From Lacinutrix sp. 5H-3-7-4 (GTDB taxonomy: Bacteria > Bacteroidota > Bacteroidia > Flavobacteriales > Flavobacteriaceae): a DNA stretch of 64,000 nucleotides. The translations under genes and the position numbers were made by a program. Shown here one piece after another: positions 11,501 through 19,725 of this stretch (position 1 is its first letter; every line of letters begins with the position of its first letter). Under the pieces are notes generated by a model. That model saw only the letters and a program-made list of their open reading frames with translations. It searched no databases and was not told where the DNA came from. The stretch spans positions 1,054,001 through 1,118,000 of the forward strand of contig NC_015638.1 of assembly GCF_000211855.2 (NCBI RefSeq), in the 5' to 3' direction.

Positions 11501-14179
11501 ACTGGAACACCAACAACAAACGGAACACCAGCAACAAATACAACTGTTACAGAAACAATGTTATCTCCTGGAACAGCATACGAAATATATGTAAGGTCTG
11601 ATTGTAACTCTACAGGAGACGGGTTTAGTGATTGGACAGGACCTGTAATATTTTACACATTACCAGAAAATGATGACTGCGAAGGCGCTATAAACTTCCT
11701 TGCTAATGCAGATGGTAACTGTACTAATTTTACTAGCGGATCTCTTTCTGGTGCAACACAATCACCACAAGCAAACCCTTGTAGTGGAACTCCTAACGAT
11801 GATGTTTGGTTTTCATTTACTGCTGTATCTACAGATCACGCCATAAGCCTTAGTAATATTGTAGGATCTACAACATTTTTATCTCATGGATTATATGAAG
11901 GTCCAGATTGCAACAACTTAACAAATTTAACTTGTAGTACTGCAGATAATAGTACAGCAAATGGTCTTACCATAGGTAACACCTATTATATTAGAGTATT
12001 TTCAAATGGCTCAACACCAGCAACCACTACCTTTGATTTATGTGTGTTTTCTATTCCTCCACCAATTACTACAGATATAACACAATACACTGTTCCAGAA
12101 TTAGTCGAAGACATTTTAGTAAACTCACCATGTTCTACTATATCTAATGTTACATCATCAACAGGAACAAATTTTGGATCTGATAATGGAATTGGATATT
12201 TTGAAGCTAATGGTTCAGGATTTCCTTTTGAAAGTGGAATAATAATGACAACAGGAAACGCTGTAAATGCACCAGGACCTGAAACCGGAACTTTAAGTGA
12301 TGGTGGTGGAGCTGGATGGCCTGGAGATCCTGATTTAGAAGCGGAAATAATGGAAGGCCCAACAAACAATGCTTCAATTATTGAATTTGACTTTGTCCCT
12401 TTTATAGAAGACATGTCTTTTGAGTTCATTTTTGCTGCTGAAGAATATGGAACTTTCCAATGTGGATTCTCAGATGCTTTTGCTTTCCTTCTTACAGATA
12501 CCGTTACAGGTGTAACTACTAATATTGCTGTTATTCCTGGAACAACAACTCCAGTATCTGTATTTACTATTAGGGATATGGCATTTAATGGTAGTTGCCC
12601 TTCTTCAAATGCAGCATTATTTGATGCATACTATGGTCCAGGTGGTCAACCTGCATTAACAAACCCAACAAACTTTATTGGTAGAACTGTACCTTTAACA
12701 GCATCATCAACAGTAGTTCCAAATAGAACATACCATATTAAATTAGTTATTGCCGATGATGGAGATACAGCTTATGATTCTGCCGTATTCTTAAAAGCTG
12801 GTAGTTTTGAGATTGGTGAAGTAGATTTAGGTGAAGACATTTTACTTTCAAGCGGAAATGCAAACTGTGAAGGAGATGAAGTTATATTAGATATTGGTGT
12901 TCCTGTAGGAGATAATGCTACTATTACATGGTATACTATTAATGATAACATTCAAGAAGCAATTCTTGATGAAAATGGAGCACCAGAAAGCGGCACTACT
13001 TTAGCTGTTACAGAAACAAATAATTACATAGTAGAAATTGTACTTAACGCTAACGCTTCTTGTTTTGTTATAGATGATATTTTAGTAGAGTTTTTCCCTA
13101 ATCCGGTTTTACCAGATAATTTACCTGATATTCTGGGTTGTGATGTAGATAATACTAATCAAGCTATTTTTGATTTAACAGAAAATGAAAACCTTATTAC
13201 AGGTACACAAACTGGTTTAATAATTACTTATTATTTAACTGAACAAGACGCTATAGACCAAACAAATGCTATAACTAATACAACAACATATAGTTCTACA
13301 CCAACAACTATTTATTATAATGCTGCAGATGGAACAACAAGTTGTGATGCTGTAGGTTCTTTTAATATAGCTCTAGCTCCAAAACCACAATTAGCTCAAG
13401 CAGATAATATATTAGGTTGTGATGATGACGAAGACGGTATTTCAAATTATGATTTAACATCAAACGAAACTGTTATTGCAAATGGAAACACTGGACTTAC
13501 ATTTAGCTACCATAATAATTTAGCAGATGCTGAAGCGAGTACAAACGCAATAGCAGTGCCAACAGATTACGATGGAGGTACACAAACAATTTATGTAAGA
13601 GCAGAAAGTAACGATGGTTGTTTTGAAACAGCTACATTTGATTTAGACTTTGGTATTTCACCAAGTATAAGTTTCGATACAGATGTATTATATGAAGTAT
13701 GTCCAAATGCTACATCCCCAATTTCGGTAACAGCAATAGGAGATAATTTTGTTGAGAGTGATGTAACAATCACTTGGTATAACGAAGGCGTATTAGTACC
13801 AGGTCAAACAAGTTTAACTATTAATAATGTATTAACATCAGGTACTTACACGATAGAGGTTATGTTTAACCAAAGTGGTTGTACATCTAGCGAAAGTATA
13901 TTTGTAGATGAGTTAGAAACTTGTGTTATACCACAAGGAATCTCACCAGATGGCGATGGTTTAAATGATAATTTTGATTTAAGCAGTTTCGATGTTCAAA
14001 GTTTACAAATATTTAATAGAAATGGTCGTATGGTTTACGAGAAGACAAACTATAAAGATGAATGGCACGGTCAATCTTTAGATGGCGATGAGCTACCAGT
14101 AGGAACCTATTATTACGTAATGAACTACCAAGGCAATAAAACAAAAGCCGCATGGGTATATATTAATAGAGCAAACTAA
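8501..14179 (+). CDS. Giant T9SS type B cell-surface repeat protein
   Basis: A 1892-residue secreted protein. The signal peptide is residues 1-19 (LLLVLLLISLSISAQ). Then come four jelly-roll or MAM-like choice-of-anchor-J modules (each containing NFDTN.PATW or TEGFENGG..P.CWT) alternating with fibronectin type III-like segments (TATLSWMVNGTETAWEV), a PPC-like domain around 1065-1160, and a choice-of-anchor-L domain around 1170-1400 (ESGIIMTTGNAVNAPG, FIFAAEEYG). Ig-like segments follow, and residues about 1800-1892 form the gliding-motility type C-terminal domain (ISPDGDGLNDNFDL ... LQIFNRNGRMVYEK), the T9SS type B sorting signal. The next gene, PorP/SprF, is the usual partner of such substrates. 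Role inferred: adhesin or gliding-associated surface protein. The repeats are highly similar at DNA level. Confidence 0.93.
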   Translation: MKKTTLLLVLLLISLSISAQTYLSENFDTNIPATWTVDDAGAATGDSWISGQVGGVNNLDGTNAAFVDSDANGNGTLLIETLTSPTFDTTGATAIFLDFDQYYRNIGADTAVVEVWDGTAWVPVLTQTTTAGAFSNPDQQHIDLTAYSNNAMQIRFVYDDADSWAWYWLVDNVIVYNATCPNPDSFTFLSATSTTADISWTAGGTETAWEVAIQTPGTGMPTGSGTATTSNNPYVATGLTPATNYEAYVRADCGGDFSIWVGPINFATECTTFVAPYTEGFENGGDIPLCWTMDGGEDWQFDNDPGFNHIGDNGTITGTTATNDYFAWVDSSGDDGPTTLTTPLVDVSTLATPALSFYELSDNEDNDNSQLDVEVWDGAAWNLMATYNTNTNGWEEKTINLSTLTITGDVQARFIFSETSTGFYDDIAIDDVTFDELPSCVNPGNLAVDSATDTTATLSWMVNGTETAWEVAVQAPGTGIPTGAGMAATTNPYTATGLTAATTYEYYVRANCGTEFSDWIGPLVFDTECAVFIAPYTEGFENGGIIPLCWTMDGGEDWEFANDPGFDHIGNNGVITGTTATNDYFAWVDSSGTDAPATLTTPLIDVSGLAVPALSFYELSDNEGNDNSQLDVEVWDGAAWNLMATYNTNTNGWEEKTINLSTLTITGNVQARFIFSEVITPGDFYDDIAIDDVTFDELPSCVNPANLGVDSTTDTTATLSWMVNGTETAWEVVVQSPGTGMPTGAGDPAATNPYTATGLTAITDYEYFVRADCGNGDFSDWVGPFTFTTECSTFAAPYTEGFENGGTIPDCWTMNGGGIWEFANDPGFDHIGNNGTITGNTATNDYFAWVDSSGDNGPTSLFSPLIDTTPLAEPALSFYLLSDNEGNANSQLDVEVWDGAAWNPVGTYNTNTGGWEYIIINISTLNITGPVQVQFIFSEVIDPSDFYDDIAIDDVTIDELPPCLFPNTITTSNTTETSVDISWIPGASETAWEYVVQPVGTGTPTTNGTPATNTTVTETMLSPGTAYEIYVRSDCNSTGDGFSDWTGPVIFYTLPENDDCEGAINFLANADGNCTNFTSGSLSGATQSPQANPCSGTPNDDVWFSFTAVSTDHAISLSNIVGSTTFLSHGLYEGPDCNNLTNLTCSTADNSTANGLTIGNTYYIRVFSNGSTPATTTFDLCVFSIPPPITTDITQYTVPELVEDILVNSPCSTISNVTSSTGTNFGSDNGIGYFEANGSGFPFESGIIMTTGNAVNAPGPETGTLSDGGGAGWPGDPDLEAEIMEGPTNNASIIEFDFVPFIEDMSFEFIFAAEEYGTFQCGFSDAFAFLLTDTVTGVTTNIAVIPGTTTPVSVFTIRDMAFNGSCPSSNAALFDAYYGPGGQPALTNPTNFIGRTVPLTASSTVVPNRTYHIKLVIADDGDTAYDSAVFLKAGSFEIGEVDLGEDILLSSGNANCEGDEVILDIGVPVGDNATITWYTINDNIQEAILDENGAPESGTTLAVTETNNYIVEIVLNANASCFVIDDILVEFFPNPVLPDNLPDILGCDVDNTNQAIFDLTENENLITGTQTGLIITYYLTEQDAIDQTNAITNTTTYSSTPTTIYYNAADGTTSCDAVGSFNIALAPKPQLAQADNILGCDDDEDGISNYDLTSNETVIANGNTGLTFSYHNNLADAEASTNAIAVPTDYDGGTQTIYVRAESNDGCFETATFDLDFGISPSISFDTDVLYEVCPNATSPISVTAIGDNFVESDVTITWYNEGVLVPGQTSLTINNVLTSGTYTIEVMFNQSGCTSSESIFVDELETCVIPQGISPDGDGLNDNFDLSSFDVQSLQIFNRNGRMVYEKTNYKDEWHGQSLDGDELPVGTYYYVMNYQGNKTKAAWVYINRAN
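9308..11650 (+). repeat. Three tandem intragenic modules of about 780 bp
   Basis: Inside the adhesin gene, a module beginning with the Cys codon before TF(V/A)APYTEGFENGG recurs at 9308, 10085 and 10871, a spacing of 777 and 786 nt (259 and 262 codons). Long blocks are identical or nearly so between copies, for example the codons for NGWEEKTINLSTLTITG at about 9676 and 10450. A more diverged fourth relative precedes them (about 8561-9307). The pattern indicates duplication within the gene and gives substrate for recombination that could change repeat number. Confidence 0.85.
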
Positions 14180-14203
14180 TAAAAAAACCAACAATTAAAT
14201 CCA

Positions 14204-15109
14204 ATGAAGAAATTAGTATATATCGTACTACTTATTGTAATAGGAGTACAAGCACAACAAGATCCACAGTACACACAGTACATGTATAACATGAACGTGG
14301 TCAATCCAGCTTATGCTGGGTCGACCGAGAGTGTATCTATAGGCGCACTTTACCGTAGCCAATGGGTCGGTTTAGAAGGCGCACCAAGCACAGGAACCTT
14401 ATCTATACATTCACCAGTAGGTAATCGTGTAGGATTAGGGTTATCGCTTATAAGTGATGAAGTAGGACCAGTAAGCGAGACTAACGCTTATGTAGATTTC
14501 TCTTACTCATTACCAGTAGGAAATGTAACAAAGTTAGCCTTCGGTTTAAAAGCCGGAGGTACTTTTCATGACATTGGTACAGGAAGCGTAACAACATTAG
14601 ATGCAGGAGATCCATTTTTCTCACAAGATGTAAATACAACAACCTTTAATGTAGGAGCGGGATTATACTTATACCAACCAAATAAGTATTACATTTCAGC
14701 CTCAATGCCAAACATATTAAATGGAACACATTTAGATTTTGATGGTAGAAAAATAGGCTCAGAAACAGAGCATATTTTTGCAGCAGCAGGTTATGTATTC
14801 GATCTTTCAGAGAACTTTAAGTTAAAGCCACACGCTTTATTAAAATTTGCTTTTGATGCACCATTGAGTTACGATTTAAACCTAAACCTATTTATGTACG
14901 ATGTAGTAGAAGTAGGAGCAGGTTACCGTATAGACGATTCTTTTAGTGGTATGGTAAACTTTAGAGTTTCACCAGCATTAAGAATAGGTTATGCTTACGA
15001 CGCAATACAATCAGAGTTGGATGTTGTAACCAATGCCTCACATGAGATTTTTGTTAATTTCGATATTAATCTACCAAGAAAAGTCTCACGTTCACCACGT
15101 TATTTCTAA
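14204..15109 (+). CDS. T9SS outer-membrane protein, PorP/SprF family
   Basis: A 301-residue outer-membrane beta-barrel of the PorP/SprF family. The signal peptide ends at about IGVQAQ, and the mature N-terminus QDPQYTQYMYNMNVVNPAYAGS is the family hallmark. Members are needed for export or surface attachment of a cognate type B substrate, usually the large protein encoded just upstream. Here the gene starts 24 nt after the adhesin stop, so the pair is almost certainly one transcript. Length matches the family (about 300). The gene ends 25 nt before the next ATG. Confidence 0.95.
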   Translation: MKKLVYIVLLIVIGVQAQQDPQYTQYMYNMNVVNPAYAGSTESVSIGALYRSQWVGLEGAPSTGTLSIHSPVGNRVGLGLSLISDEVGPVSETNAYVDFSYSLPVGNVTKLAFGLKAGGTFHDIGTGSVTTLDAGDPFFSQDVNTTTFNVGAGLYLYQPNKYYISASMPNILNGTHLDFDGRKIGSETEHIFAAAGYVFDLSENFKLKPHALLKFAFDAPLSYDLNLNLFMYDVVEVGAGYRIDDSFSGMVNFRVSPALRIGYAYDAIQSELDVVTNASHEIFVNFDINLPRKVSRSPRYF

Positions 15110-15134
15110 TCACATAAGCCAAAAGACACCAAAG

Positions 15135-17045
15135 ATGAAACACATAAAACTAATAATAACACTAGTCATCCTAAGTTGCTTTAGTGTGACAGCACAAACC
15201 AAGGCAACCAAATCAGCCGACAAGCATTTTTCAAAATTAGAATTCGTAGAAGCCATAGAAGACTACGAAAAACTAATAGAAAAAGGCGAAGGTGATGCAT
15301 ACATTTATGGACAATTAGCCATTGCTAATTATAACATATTTAATACTGTTGAAGCCGAGAAATGGTTTGCAAAAGCATTAGAAACCAATCAGGAACCAGA
15401 AATGGTTTTCAAGTATTCTGAAATGCTAAAAGCTAACGGTAAGTACGAAGCCTCAAATGCACAAATGAAAACATTTGCCTCTATGCGTCCAGGAGACGAT
15501 AGATCTGTAATGTTTATGGCTAACCCAGATTACCTTCCAAAGATTTTAGACAGAGGTAAGAAATTTAATGTTCAAAACATGGATATTAACTCTGCTGTAT
15601 CAGATTTTGGAGGTACTATGCAAGACGGTAAACTATACATTACAACAGCAAGAAATGGAGCTAGAAAAAAGTATGGTTGGAACGAGCAACCATTTTTAGA
15701 TATTTACGAATTTACTTTAGCCGAAGATGGTACTTACCAAGGTGAGACTATGGTAGAAGATAAAATTAACACTAAATATCACGAAGGCGTTGTTTCTTTT
15801 TCGCCAAACGGAAAAACAATGTATTTTTCAAGAGAAAGTTTCTTTGAAAACATTTACGAAAAAGACTCACTATCAAACACAAAATACAGTGTATTACACT
15901 TATTTAAAGCCACAAAAGGAAGTGATGGATTCTCTAACATAGAAGCCTTACCAATAAACAGCCGTAACTACTCAATAAAAAACCCAAGTGTAAGTCCAGA
16001 CGGAAGTACAATATACTTTGCCAGCGATATGCCAGGAGGATTTGGAAAGTTTGATATCTATAAAGCAAGTATAGATGAAAACGGTCAAGTAGGAGCTCCA
16101 GTAAATATGGGACAAAAAGTAAACACAGAAGGACATGAAATGTTCCCGTTTATTAGTGATAACAACACACTTTACTTCTCTTCAATAGGACACTTAGGAC
16201 TTGGAGGAATGGATGTATTTTACACCAAAGAAATAGACGGTAAAATGGCACCAGTACGTAATGTAGGTATACCAGTAAACTCAAATGGAGATGATTTTGC
16301 TTTCCACATTAACGAAGAAACAGGAGAAGGTTTTGTCTCTTCAAACAGAGAAGGCGGAAAAGGAGATGATGACATCTACCAAATTAAAAAAATACAACCA
16401 TTATGTGATGTATTAATAGTAGCAACAATAGTAGACAACAAAACCAAAGCACCAATAGCAGGAGCAAGCGCAAGCTTAGTAGATAGTAAGGGCAATGTAT
16501 TATCTACAAAAACTACAAATGCCGAAGGTAAAGTAGAATACATTGTAGAATGTGATACAGATACAGAGCTACAAGTAACAATGCAAGACTACGAAAGTAA
16601 TAAATTAGCCATTGCTGGAGACGATGTAGAAGAAGTAGCAGTAGAATTAGCTTTAGACCCAATAGAGAAAATAATAGAAGTAGAAGAAGTAGTATTACGC
16701 CCAATTTACTTTGATTACGATAAATCTAACATCACAGCAAAAGCAGCATTTGAATTAGATAACTTAGTACAGGTAATGAATAAATATCCAGATATGGTTA
16801 TTTACGCGACATCTCACACAGATATAAGAGCATCAAACAAATATAATGATGCATTATCAGACCGAAGAGCTAAAACAACAGTACAATACATTATATCAAA
16901 AGGTATAGACGCTACAAGAATCTCTGGAGCAGGAAAAGGAGAAAGAGAATTAGCAGTAGACTGTGGTACTAATTGTACAGAAGAGCAACACCAATTAAAC
17001 CGTAGAAGTGAGTTTAAAATTTTAAGTGGTGGACCTAAAAAATAA
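15135..17045 (+). CDS. PorE-like OmpA family protein (TPR, beta-propeller, OmpA)
   Basis: The ATG at 15135 gives a signal peptide (LIITLVILSCFSVTAQ) and a 636-residue protein; upstream in-frame codons overlap the previous gene and lack a signal. In order: TPR-like helices (about 20-120), a PD40/WD40-like propeller (about 150-400, with VSFSPNGKTMYFSR and PSVSPDGSTIYFASD), a CnaB-like regulatory domain (about 420-500), and a C-terminal OmpA peptidoglycan-binding domain (IYFDYDKSNI ... GAGKGERE). This is the architecture of PorE, a T9SS protein linking secretion components to the cell wall. With the adhesin and PorP/SprF it forms a three-gene cluster closed by a terminator at 17112. Confidence 0.92.
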   Translation: MKHIKLIITLVILSCFSVTAQTKATKSADKHFSKLEFVEAIEDYEKLIEKGEGDAYIYGQLAIANYNIFNTVEAEKWFAKALETNQEPEMVFKYSEMLKANGKYEASNAQMKTFASMRPGDDRSVMFMANPDYLPKILDRGKKFNVQNMDINSAVSDFGGTMQDGKLYITTARNGARKKYGWNEQPFLDIYEFTLAEDGTYQGETMVEDKINTKYHEGVVSFSPNGKTMYFSRESFFENIYEKDSLSNTKYSVLHLFKATKGSDGFSNIEALPINSRNYSIKNPSVSPDGSTIYFASDMPGGFGKFDIYKASIDENGQVGAPVNMGQKVNTEGHEMFPFISDNNTLYFSSIGHLGLGGMDVFYTKEIDGKMAPVRNVGIPVNSNGDDFAFHINEETGEGFVSSNREGGKGDDDIYQIKKIQPLCDVLIVATIVDNKTKAPIAGASASLVDSKGNVLSTKTTNAEGKVEYIVECDTDTELQVTMQDYESNKLAIAGDDVEEVAVELALDPIEKIIEVEEVVLRPIYFDYDKSNITAKAAFELDNLVQVMNKYPDMVIYATSHTDIRASNKYNDALSDRRAKTTVQYIISKGIDATRISGAGKGERELAVDCGTNCTEEQHQLNRRSEFKILSGGPKK

Positions 17046-17111
17046 CAATATAAACCACTAGAAAAAACATGCAATAACTAACTAAACTTGCAATAATTAC
17101 CTAGTAAAAAC

Positions 17112-17143
17112 AAAAAAGCCGCAACTTACGTTGCGGCTTTTTT
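17112..17143 (+). terminator. Rho-independent terminator after the T9SS cluster
   Basis: An 8-bp perfect GC-rich stem (gccgcaac / gttgcggc, loop ttac) lies at 17118-17137, preceded by an A run and followed by a T run. It is 67 nt after the stop of the OmpA gene. The A and T flanks make it potentially bidirectional, but no minus-strand gene converges on it. Confidence 0.9.
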
Positions 17144-17181
17144 AATATATAAACTAACACATAATATAGTAACTTAGCAAT

Positions 17182-18294
17182 ATGAATTTATCGTACTGGG
17201 AAATAAAAACATGGTTAACTAACATAGATTACACAATAGTTGGAAGTGGAATTGTAGGTATAAACTGTGCTTTACAATTAAGAAACCGTTTTCCAAAAGC
17301 TAAAATTTTAATTTTAGAAAAAGGCATTTTACCACAAGGAGCAAGTACAAAAAATGCTGGATTTGCTTGTTTTGGAAGTTTAAGCGAAATTATAGACGAC
17401 CTTAACTCTCATACTAAAATTGAAGTAATAAATTTAATAAAGAAAAGAATTAAAGGTCTTAATTTATTAAGGGAGACACTTAGTGACAAAGCTATTGACT
17501 ATCAAAACAATGGTGGCTTTGAATTGTTTAGTAAGCAAGACAATAAATTATTACAAGATTGCTTGGATAGAAGAAATGAAATAAACACACTATTAAACCC
17601 AATATTTAATCAAGACATATTTAAAATTCAAAAAAATAGTTTTGGTTTTAAAAATATTGAAGAGCATTATATTTTCAATGCTTTTGAAGGTCAAATAGAT
17701 ACTGGTAAAATGATGAATGCTTTGTTAAAAAAAGCACAGATAAACGATATTAAAATTTTAAATAATATTCAAATTGAAGAATATGTGACAGCCAATTCTT
17801 CAGTTAAAATAAAAACAAACCAAGTAGACTTTAATACTTCAAAACTATTGATAGCTACAAACGGTTTTGCTTCAAGACTAATTAATGAGAAAGTTGAGCC
17901 AGCAAGAGCACAAGTTTTAATTACAAAACCAATAAAGAATTTAAAAATAAAAGGTACTTTTCATTTAGATAAAGGATATTATTATTTTAGAAATATAGAA
18001 AACAGAATACTATTTGGCGGCGGAAGAAATTTAGATTTTAAAACTGAAAACACAAGTGTATTTGGACAAACAGAAGTTATTCAAAACAAACTAGAAACAC
18101 TTTTAAAAACTACTATTCTACCAAATACACCTTTCGAAATAGCACATCGCTGGAGTGGTATAATGGGTATTGGCAAACAAAAAAAACCCATTGTAAAGCA
18201 AATAGAGAATAATGTTTACTGTGGCATAAGATTAGGAGGCATGGGAGTTGCAATAGGTAGCTTGGTTGGTAAAGAATTAGCAGATTTAGTTTAA
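17182..18294 (+). CDS. FAD-dependent oxidoreductase (DAO family)
   Basis: A 370-residue flavoenzyme of the D-amino-acid/glycine oxidase (DAO) family. The dinucleotide-binding motif GSGIVG is at residues 21-26 (YTIVGSGIVGINCALQL), followed by a Glu that would hold the FAD ribose (ILILEKG) and the typical GASTKNAGFACFGS loop. The C-terminal part carries GGGRNLDF and IAHRWSGIMGIG, then GIRLGGMGVAIG at the FAD C-terminal motif. Substrate cannot be read from the sequence. The stop abuts the ATG of the next gene with no spacer, so the two form an operon. Confidence 0.85.
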   Translation: MNLSYWEIKTWLTNIDYTIVGSGIVGINCALQLRNRFPKAKILILEKGILPQGASTKNAGFACFGSLSEIIDDLNSHTKIEVINLIKKRIKGLNLLRETLSDKAIDYQNNGGFELFSKQDNKLLQDCLDRRNEINTLLNPIFNQDIFKIQKNSFGFKNIEEHYIFNAFEGQIDTGKMMNALLKKAQINDIKILNNIQIEEYVTANSSVKIKTNQVDFNTSKLLIATNGFASRLINEKVEPARAQVLITKPIKNLKIKGTFHLDKGYYYFRNIENRILFGGGRNLDFKTENTSVFGQTEVIQNKLETLLKTTILPNTPFEIAHRWSGIMGIGKQKKPIVKQIENNVYCGIRLGGMGVAIGSLVGKELADLV

Positions 18295-18744
18295 ATGAAA
18301 ATAAAAGAACAGCTCTATAAACAATGTAAAAGTTTTATTGAAAACCGCTTAAAAACAGTACAAGAAACTATAGCCAGTATTCAAGAATCACTACTATCTG
18401 AAACTAAAAGTAGTGCAGGAGACAAACATGAAACTGGTAGAGCAATGCTACAATTAGAGCGTGAAAAAGCGGGTCAGCAATTAGCCCAAATTCAAAAAAC
18501 AAATTTAATTTTAAGTAAAATAGATTACCAAAAAAGCGCTAATAAAGTTAGCCTAGGTAGCATAATTTACACAAATAAAGTAAACTATTTTATAGCAATT
18601 AGTGCCGGTGTTATTGAGTATAATAATGAGAGCTTTTATGCCATATCTGCAAATACACCAATTGCACAACTCTTAATGTCTAAAGTTGAAGGTGACACTG
18701 TTGCTTTTAGAGATAATACTTTTACAATCACCAAAGTACTATAG
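18295..18744 (+). CDS. GreA/GreB-like C-terminal domain protein
   Basis: A 149-residue protein with an N-terminal coiled coil (residues about 5-80, including SLLSETKSSAGDKHETGRAM and LQLEREKAGQQLAQIQK) and a C-terminal beta domain (LGSIIYTNKVNYFIAIS, IAQLLMSKVEGDTV) resembling the FKBP-like half of GreA/GreB or Rnk. I recall close homologues in flavobacteria carrying the unsupported name 3-oxoacyl-ACP synthase; nothing in this sequence looks like a ketosynthase. Probable role: an RNA-polymerase secondary-channel factor, inferred from the fold only. It starts immediately after the FAD oxidoreductase stop and converges with an ABC ATPase 5 nt away. Confidence 0.65.
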   Translation: MKIKEQLYKQCKSFIENRLKTVQETIASIQESLLSETKSSAGDKHETGRAMLQLEREKAGQQLAQIQKTNLILSKIDYQKSANKVSLGSIIYTNKVNYFIAISAGVIEYNNESFYAISANTPIAQLLMSKVEGDTVAFRDNTFTITKVL

Positions 18745-18749
18745 TTTAT

Positions 18750-19658
18750 TTACTCTGTTTTTAAGCAAACCTCCTTTTGAATTTCAAGTGCTGTATCATG
18801 TTCAAAAAAAATAGTTTCATCATTTAAAACAGCTTCAATTAAATAGTGATTTCCTTTAAAATAGTTTTTTAAAACCAAAGCTCTAATGTTTGAAACCTCA
18901 ACAACTTTTATTTGGTGCGCATAAATAATTTTTTTATTTATAACATTAAACTCTCCAAAAAATGAAGCTATTAAAGGTGTTTTAGGGTTTTCAAATAAAG
19001 CTTTTGGTGTACTATTTTCTTCAATGCTTTTATTGTTTAACACTAGCAACCTATCTGCAAAACCAAGCACATCTTCTTTATCGTGAGTTGCCATAACACA
19101 AGCTATATTATTTTCTTTTAAATATTTAAAAACATTACGCCTAAGACTTTGCTTTTTAAAGTTATCTATATGACTAAAAGGCTCATCTAACAAAAGTATT
19201 TCTGGCTTTTTAGCTAATGCTCTAGCTAAAGCCACACGTTGTTTTTGCCCGCCACTTAATAGTTTTACTTTAGTATTTGCAAACGCATTTAACTCTACAA
19301 CATTTATTAACTGGTCAACCCTTTCTTTTTTTTCCTTTTTATAAAAATTAGAAAGGTGTTTACCTATATTTTCTGCAACAGAAATAAATGGCATTAACTC
19401 AAACTCTTGAGCAACATATTTTATAAAATCGTAACCAATTACAAGATTAAATTTTGGACCTAAAATTTGAGTGTTGTTCCAAAATATTTCACCATTATTT
19501 AAATCGTATTCTCCACGAAGTGTTTTTAGTAAAGTACTTTTACCAGAACCACTTTCTCCAATAACAGCAATACACTCTCCAGCATTAACTGTGAATGAGA
19601 GATTATTTAAAACAGTGTTTTTATTATATGAAAAAGAAAGGTTTTTTACGTCTAGCAT
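18750..19658 (-). CDS. ABC transporter ATP-binding protein
   Basis: A 302-residue ATPase with Walker A GESGSGKST (34-42), Q-loop YVAQEFEL, signature LSGGQKQR, Walker B EILLLDEPFSHID and the H-loop His in MATHDKED. About 70 residues after the ATPase core resemble the regulatory extension of PotA/FbpC-type import ATPases. No permease or binding protein is nearby, so the substrate is unknown. The ATG at 19658 is chosen because the protein then begins MLDVKNLSFSY, as ABC domains usually do; a GTG at 19682 would add eight residues encoded inside a hairpin. Confidence 0.88.
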   Translation of the reverse strand: MLDVKNLSFSYNKNTVLNNLSFTVNAGECIAVIGESGSGKSTLLKTLRGEYDLNNGEIFWNNTQILGPKFNLVIGYDFIKYVAQEFELMPFISVAENIGKHLSNFYKKEKKERVDQLINVVELNAFANTKVKLLSGGQKQRVALARALAKKPEILLLDEPFSHIDNFKKQSLRRNVFKYLKENNIACVMATHDKEDVLGFADRLLVLNNKSIEENSTPKALFENPKTPLIASFFGEFNVINKKIIYAHQIKVVEVSNIRALVLKNYFKGNHYLIEAVLNDETIFFEHDTALEIQKEVCLKTE

Positions 19659-19676
19659 ATTGTAAATATAACAAGA

Positions 19677-19702
19677 CCTCACAGGTAATAAAACTTGTGA
19701 GG
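19677..19702 (-). terminator. Weak terminator-like hairpin after prolyl oligopeptidase
   Basis: Inverted repeat cctcacagg / cttgtgagg (7 perfect pairs plus wobble, loop of 8 nt), 24 nt after the stop of the minus-strand prolyl oligopeptidase gene. There is only a short T-rich tail, so it may be a processing or weak termination site between the two minus-strand genes. Confidence 0.45.
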
Positions 19703-19725
19703 CCTAAATATAATATTAAGTGTTT

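Noticed and set aside
11986-12429. 147-codon minus-strand frame inside the adhesin gene
   Set aside because: Shadow of the choice-of-anchor-L region, which has a strong coding pattern on the plus strand.
16513-16704. Leucine-rich minus-strand frame inside the PorE-like gene
   Set aside because: Antisense of Glu- and Val-rich codons; hydrophobic composition is an artefact.
18295-18744. 3-oxoacyl-ACP synthase
   Set aside because: Length of 149 residues and lack of a Cys-His-His triad exclude a condensing enzyme.
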